Positions 6,156-7,973 of a stretch of 7,973 nucleotides of DNA are shown here, in pieces. How positions within the stretch are numbered: the stretch's first letter is position 1; each line of letters opens with the position of its first letter. The notes beneath the pieces were generated by a model. That model saw nothing but the letters and a program-made list of their open reading frames with translations. It was not told where the DNA came from and did no database searches. The stretch comes from CAZCQG01 sp964500775. GTDB taxonomy: Bacteria; Campylobacterota; Campylobacteria; Campylobacterales; CAZCQG01. Where the stretch lies: positions 1 through 7,973 of the forward strand of contig CAZCQG010000066.1 in the NCBI GenBank assembly GCA_964500775.1, read 5' to 3'. The position numbers were made by a program, and so were the translations under genes.

Positions 6156-6845
6156 ATGTTCAAAAATAGCGACACGCTGAAAAAAATGACCGTCTTGTAC
6201 CTTGAAGACGATGCGGAGTTACGAGAGAACACCTCGAAAACCTTAAATTTTTTCGTAAAAGAGGTATATTCGACTAGCGACGTTAAAGGTGCGAAAAAGA
6301 CCTTTGAAGAAAAGAATCCCTCATTGATAATCTCGGACATTGAACTCCAAGGAGAGAATGGACTTGATTTCGTAGAGTGGGTGCGCGAAAAAAATAAAAC
6401 AATCCCTATAGTGGTCATAAGCGCTCATACGGCAGAGACCTATTTATTGCGTTCGGTCAAATTACAACTTACTGAATTTATAAAAAAACCTATGACGCTA
6501 GAGACTTTGACAAATGCTCTAGACAGTGCGGCGGAGATTTACAACGGCGTACTTAGCGAAAGCTACTCGCTCCCTAACGGTAAAGCGATAAACTACTCAA
6601 ACTATACCGTAAGCAACGGTAAAGAAATTATACCGCTGACGGGGACGGAGACCTCATTGCTAAAGCTACTCATCTCCAATGAAAACAAATGCGTCTCTTA
6701 CGAACAAATCGAAAAAGAGATATGGGGCGGAGAAGAGATGTCCAAAGGCTCCCTAAAAACAATCATCAATAAAATAAGAAAAAAAGTGGGCGAAGAGTAT
6801 ATAAAAAACATCTCCGGTCAAGGGTATCTCTACTCTACGGACTAG
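6156..6845 (+). CDS. OmpR/PhoB-family response regulator
   Basis: Two-component transcription factor that is phosphorylated by a sensor kinase and binds DNA through a winged helix. The 229 residues show an N-terminal receiver domain (about 12-125). It has acidic pocket residues in YLEDD (15-19), the phospho-acceptor Asp61 in IISDIEL, the switch Ser89 in VVISAHT and Lys111 in FIKKP. A linker precedes the C-terminal Trans_reg_C winged helix (about 160-228). That domain starts LTGTETSLLKLL, has the recognition-helix region SLKTIINKIRKKVG (199-212), and ends in the wing NISGQGYLYS. The ATG at 6156 has AGGA 7 bases upstream; Met11 is less likely because it lacks a ribosome-binding site. No histidine kinase is present in the window, so partner and signal are unknown. 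Its TAG stop overlaps that of the convergent mrp. Confidence 0.93.
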   Translation: MFKNSDTLKKMTVLYLEDDAELRENTSKTLNFFVKEVYSTSDVKGAKKTFEEKNPSLIISDIELQGENGLDFVEWVREKNKTIPIVVISAHTAETYLLRSVKLQLTEFIKKPMTLETLTNALDSAAEIYNGVLSESYSLPNGKAINYSNYTVSNGKEIIPLTGTETSLLKLLISNENKCVSYEQIEKEIWGGEEMSKGSLKTIINKIRKKVGEEYIKNISGQGYLYSTD

Positions 6846-7666
6846 AGTTTCGCCCCCATAGAATCCAAAAGATTCTTCGCCATTAATTTATACGCATTTT
6901 TAACCGTTTCGTCGCCGCAAGCAACCGCTATTTCTCCATTGTCCGCCCCTTCTCGTATGCTCATGACAAAAGGTATTTGGGCAAGCAGAGGTACGTCATA
7001 TCTCATAGCTATCTCTTTAGCGCCGTCTTTTCCGAATAGATAATAGACATTTCCCGTATCGGGGGCTACAAAATAACTCATATTTTCAACAATTCCCCCT
7101 ATTTTTATATTTAAGTCTTTGTACATTCGTACTGCCCTGTTTACGTCGTCTTTGCATACCGTTTGGGGTGTAGTCACTATCAAAGCCGCGCTTATGGGTA
7201 GCTCTTCCGCCATAGTAAGCTGCACGTCGCCCGTACCCGGAGGCATATCAATGATTAAGAAATCCAGCTCTTCCCAATCGACATCTTCTAGGAACTGAAT
7301 GAGTGCGGAGATTGCCACCGAACTCCTCCAAATAAGCGGCGTATCGTCTTCGGGGAGGGTCATCCCCACCGACATCAGCTTTACGCCGTAGTTGATCACC
7401 GGAAGCATTTTATTCTCCTTCTCCCCCTCGCCCCATTTGAGTCGCTCGTCGCTCACTTGAAACATCCTAGGAATATCGGGTCCATACACATCCGCATCCA
7501 ATAAACCGACCTTATATCCTTCTTGCTTTAGTGCGACGGCGAGATTGCTTGACACGGTGCTTTTACCCACGCCCCCCTTTCCGCTCGTGACGGCTATCAC
7601 TTTTTTAGCATATGCCGCTCTGTTGTTTGGATTTGCTACATCTCCGTAAGTAAGTGGTTTTTTCAT
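6842..7666 (-). CDS. mrp: Mrp/NBP35-family Fe-S cluster carrier ATPase (short form)
   Basis: P-loop ATPase of the Mrp/ApbC family, whose members bind Fe-S clusters and pass them to target proteins in the cytoplasm. From the ATG at 7666 it has 274 residues. The deviant Walker A GKGGVGKST is at 29-37, DADVYGPDIPRM at 57-68, IWRSSVAISALIQFL at 112-126, DMPPGTGDVQLT at 140-151 and VENMSYFV at 193-200. It lacks the N-terminal MIP18/DUF59 domain found in Mrp proteins of about 360 residues. Where many relatives have a cluster-binding CPxCG, it reads APDTG (201-205). An in-frame GTG at 7720 would add 18 residues but overlaps the preceding gene and has no ribosome-binding site. The ATG is preferred, although its own site is weak (AAGAG, rather far upstream). 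Family membership is secure; Fe-S carrier activity is less so. Confidence 0.9.
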   Translation of the reverse strand: MKKPLTYGDVANPNNRAAYAKKVIAVTSGKGGVGKSTVSSNLAVALKQEGYKVGLLDADVYGPDIPRMFQVSDERLKWGEGEKENKMLPVINYGVKLMSVGMTLPEDDTPLIWRSSVAISALIQFLEDVDWEELDFLIIDMPPGTGDVQLTMAEELPISAALIVTTPQTVCKDDVNRAVRMYKDLNIKIGGIVENMSYFVAPDTGNVYYLFGKDGAKEIAMRYDVPLLAQIPFVMSIREGADNGEIAVACGDETVKNAYKLMAKNLLDSMGAKL

Positions 7667-7706
7667 AATTATTTTTTCTCTTTTTATTAAAATGTTAAAT
7701 AATGTT

Positions 7707-7973
7707 TCACTTTGTAACACTACTTTTTATATTTTGAAAAATATTTTCCATAACCTCGATTTTCGCAAGCCACGCCCCGAATAGGGAGGCAGATTCCGGA
7801 TAGACCCGAAGCATTTTGGAGTATTCCTCTTTTTTCTCTGCAAAAAATTCCGAAAATAGCCCGATAGCCTCTTCCTCGCGACCGTCTCCCTCAATATCTT
7901 TGAGCAGAGATTTCAAAATAACGTCTCTGTTTTTCTTCGGATATTTGTATCCTAGTTTTGCCGCGATATTGAG
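7707..7973 (-). CDS. Unidentified protein, C-terminal 88 codons, cut by the window end
   Basis: An open minus-strand frame enters from the right edge and ends with TGA at 7709-7707. There is a TTG at 7916, but the frame stays open to position 7973 (residues reading LNIAAKLGYKYPKKNRDVIL across that edge), so the gene almost certainly starts outside the window. The visible part is predicted to be mainly helical and highly charged: a Lys/Arg patch (KYPKKNR), an acidic run (DIEGDGREEE), a segment with alternating Phe and Glu (LFSEFFAEKKEEY), and an amphipathic end (FGAWLAKIEVMENIFQNI). No signal peptide or membrane segment is visible in this part. I do not recognise the family. It ends 40 bp before the mrp ATG on the same strand, so the two may be co-transcribed. 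Confidence 0.65.
   Translation of the reverse strand, partial: LNIAAKLGYKYPKKNRDVILKSLLKDIEGDGREEEAIGLFSEFFAEKKEEYSKMLRVYPESASLFGAWLAKIEVMENIFQNIKSSVTK

Noticed and set aside
7667..7720. N-terminal extension of mrp from the in-frame GTG at 7720 (18 extra residues).
   Set aside because: It would overlap the preceding gene's end by 14 bp, has no Shine-Dalgarno, and the extension looks unlike Mrp; the ATG at 7666 is followed directly by family-like sequence.

Overview
This window is an ordinary, gene-dense bacterial chromosome segment. It most likely comes from a free-living member of the Campylobacterota (Epsilonproteobacteria). The gmk-tatA-argS order and the gatB-gpsA pair both match arrangements I know from Campylobacter and its relatives. 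Two genes depend on TAATG stop/start overlaps, intergenic spaces are short and AT-rich, and the one clear promoter is a TATAAT box without a convincing -35. Base composition looks to be in the mid-40s % GC by eye. That is richer than Campylobacter or Helicobacter and closer to sulfur-oxidising genera such as Sulfuricurvum or Sulfurovum; the genus is a guess.

Layout. Positions 1-2604 (plus strand) hold the tail of an unidentified protein, then gmk (guanylate kinase), tatA (Tat export pore subunit) and argS (arginyl-tRNA synthetase). Positions 2606-4952 (minus) hold the overlapping pair gatB-gpsA (amidotransferase subunit B and glycerol-3-phosphate dehydrogenase), which converges on argS with a single base between the stop codons. 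An 81-bp divergent promoter region (4953-5033), containing a perfect 12-bp palindrome, separates gatB from mobB-mog (5034-6055, plus), two molybdenum-cofactor genes. A 100-bp AT-rich gap then carries a Fur-box-like inverted repeat and a perfect TATAAT ahead of an OmpR-type response regulator (6156-6845). That gene converges on mrp (minus, 7666-6842), and the two share the four bases CTAG as their stop codons. An unidentified gene, cut by the window end, lies just upstream of mrp.

How they fit together. Most genes are housekeeping: nucleotide metabolism, translation (argS, and gatB for glutaminyl- or asparaginyl-tRNA by transamidation) and phospholipid precursor supply (gpsA). A looser theme is maturation of metalloenzymes: MobB and Mog for molybdopterin cofactors, Mrp for Fe-S clusters, and TatA for export of folded cofactor-bearing enzymes. 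The grouping may be coincidental.

I see no CRISPR array, insertion sequence, tRNA, rRNA, prophage or defence system, and no convincing evidence of an undescribed multi-gene system. The points most worth a second look are an Mrp that lacks both the N-terminal MIP18/DUF59 domain and the usual CxxC motif, the Fur-box-like site before a regulator that has no partner kinase here, and the two unidentified partial genes at the window ends.
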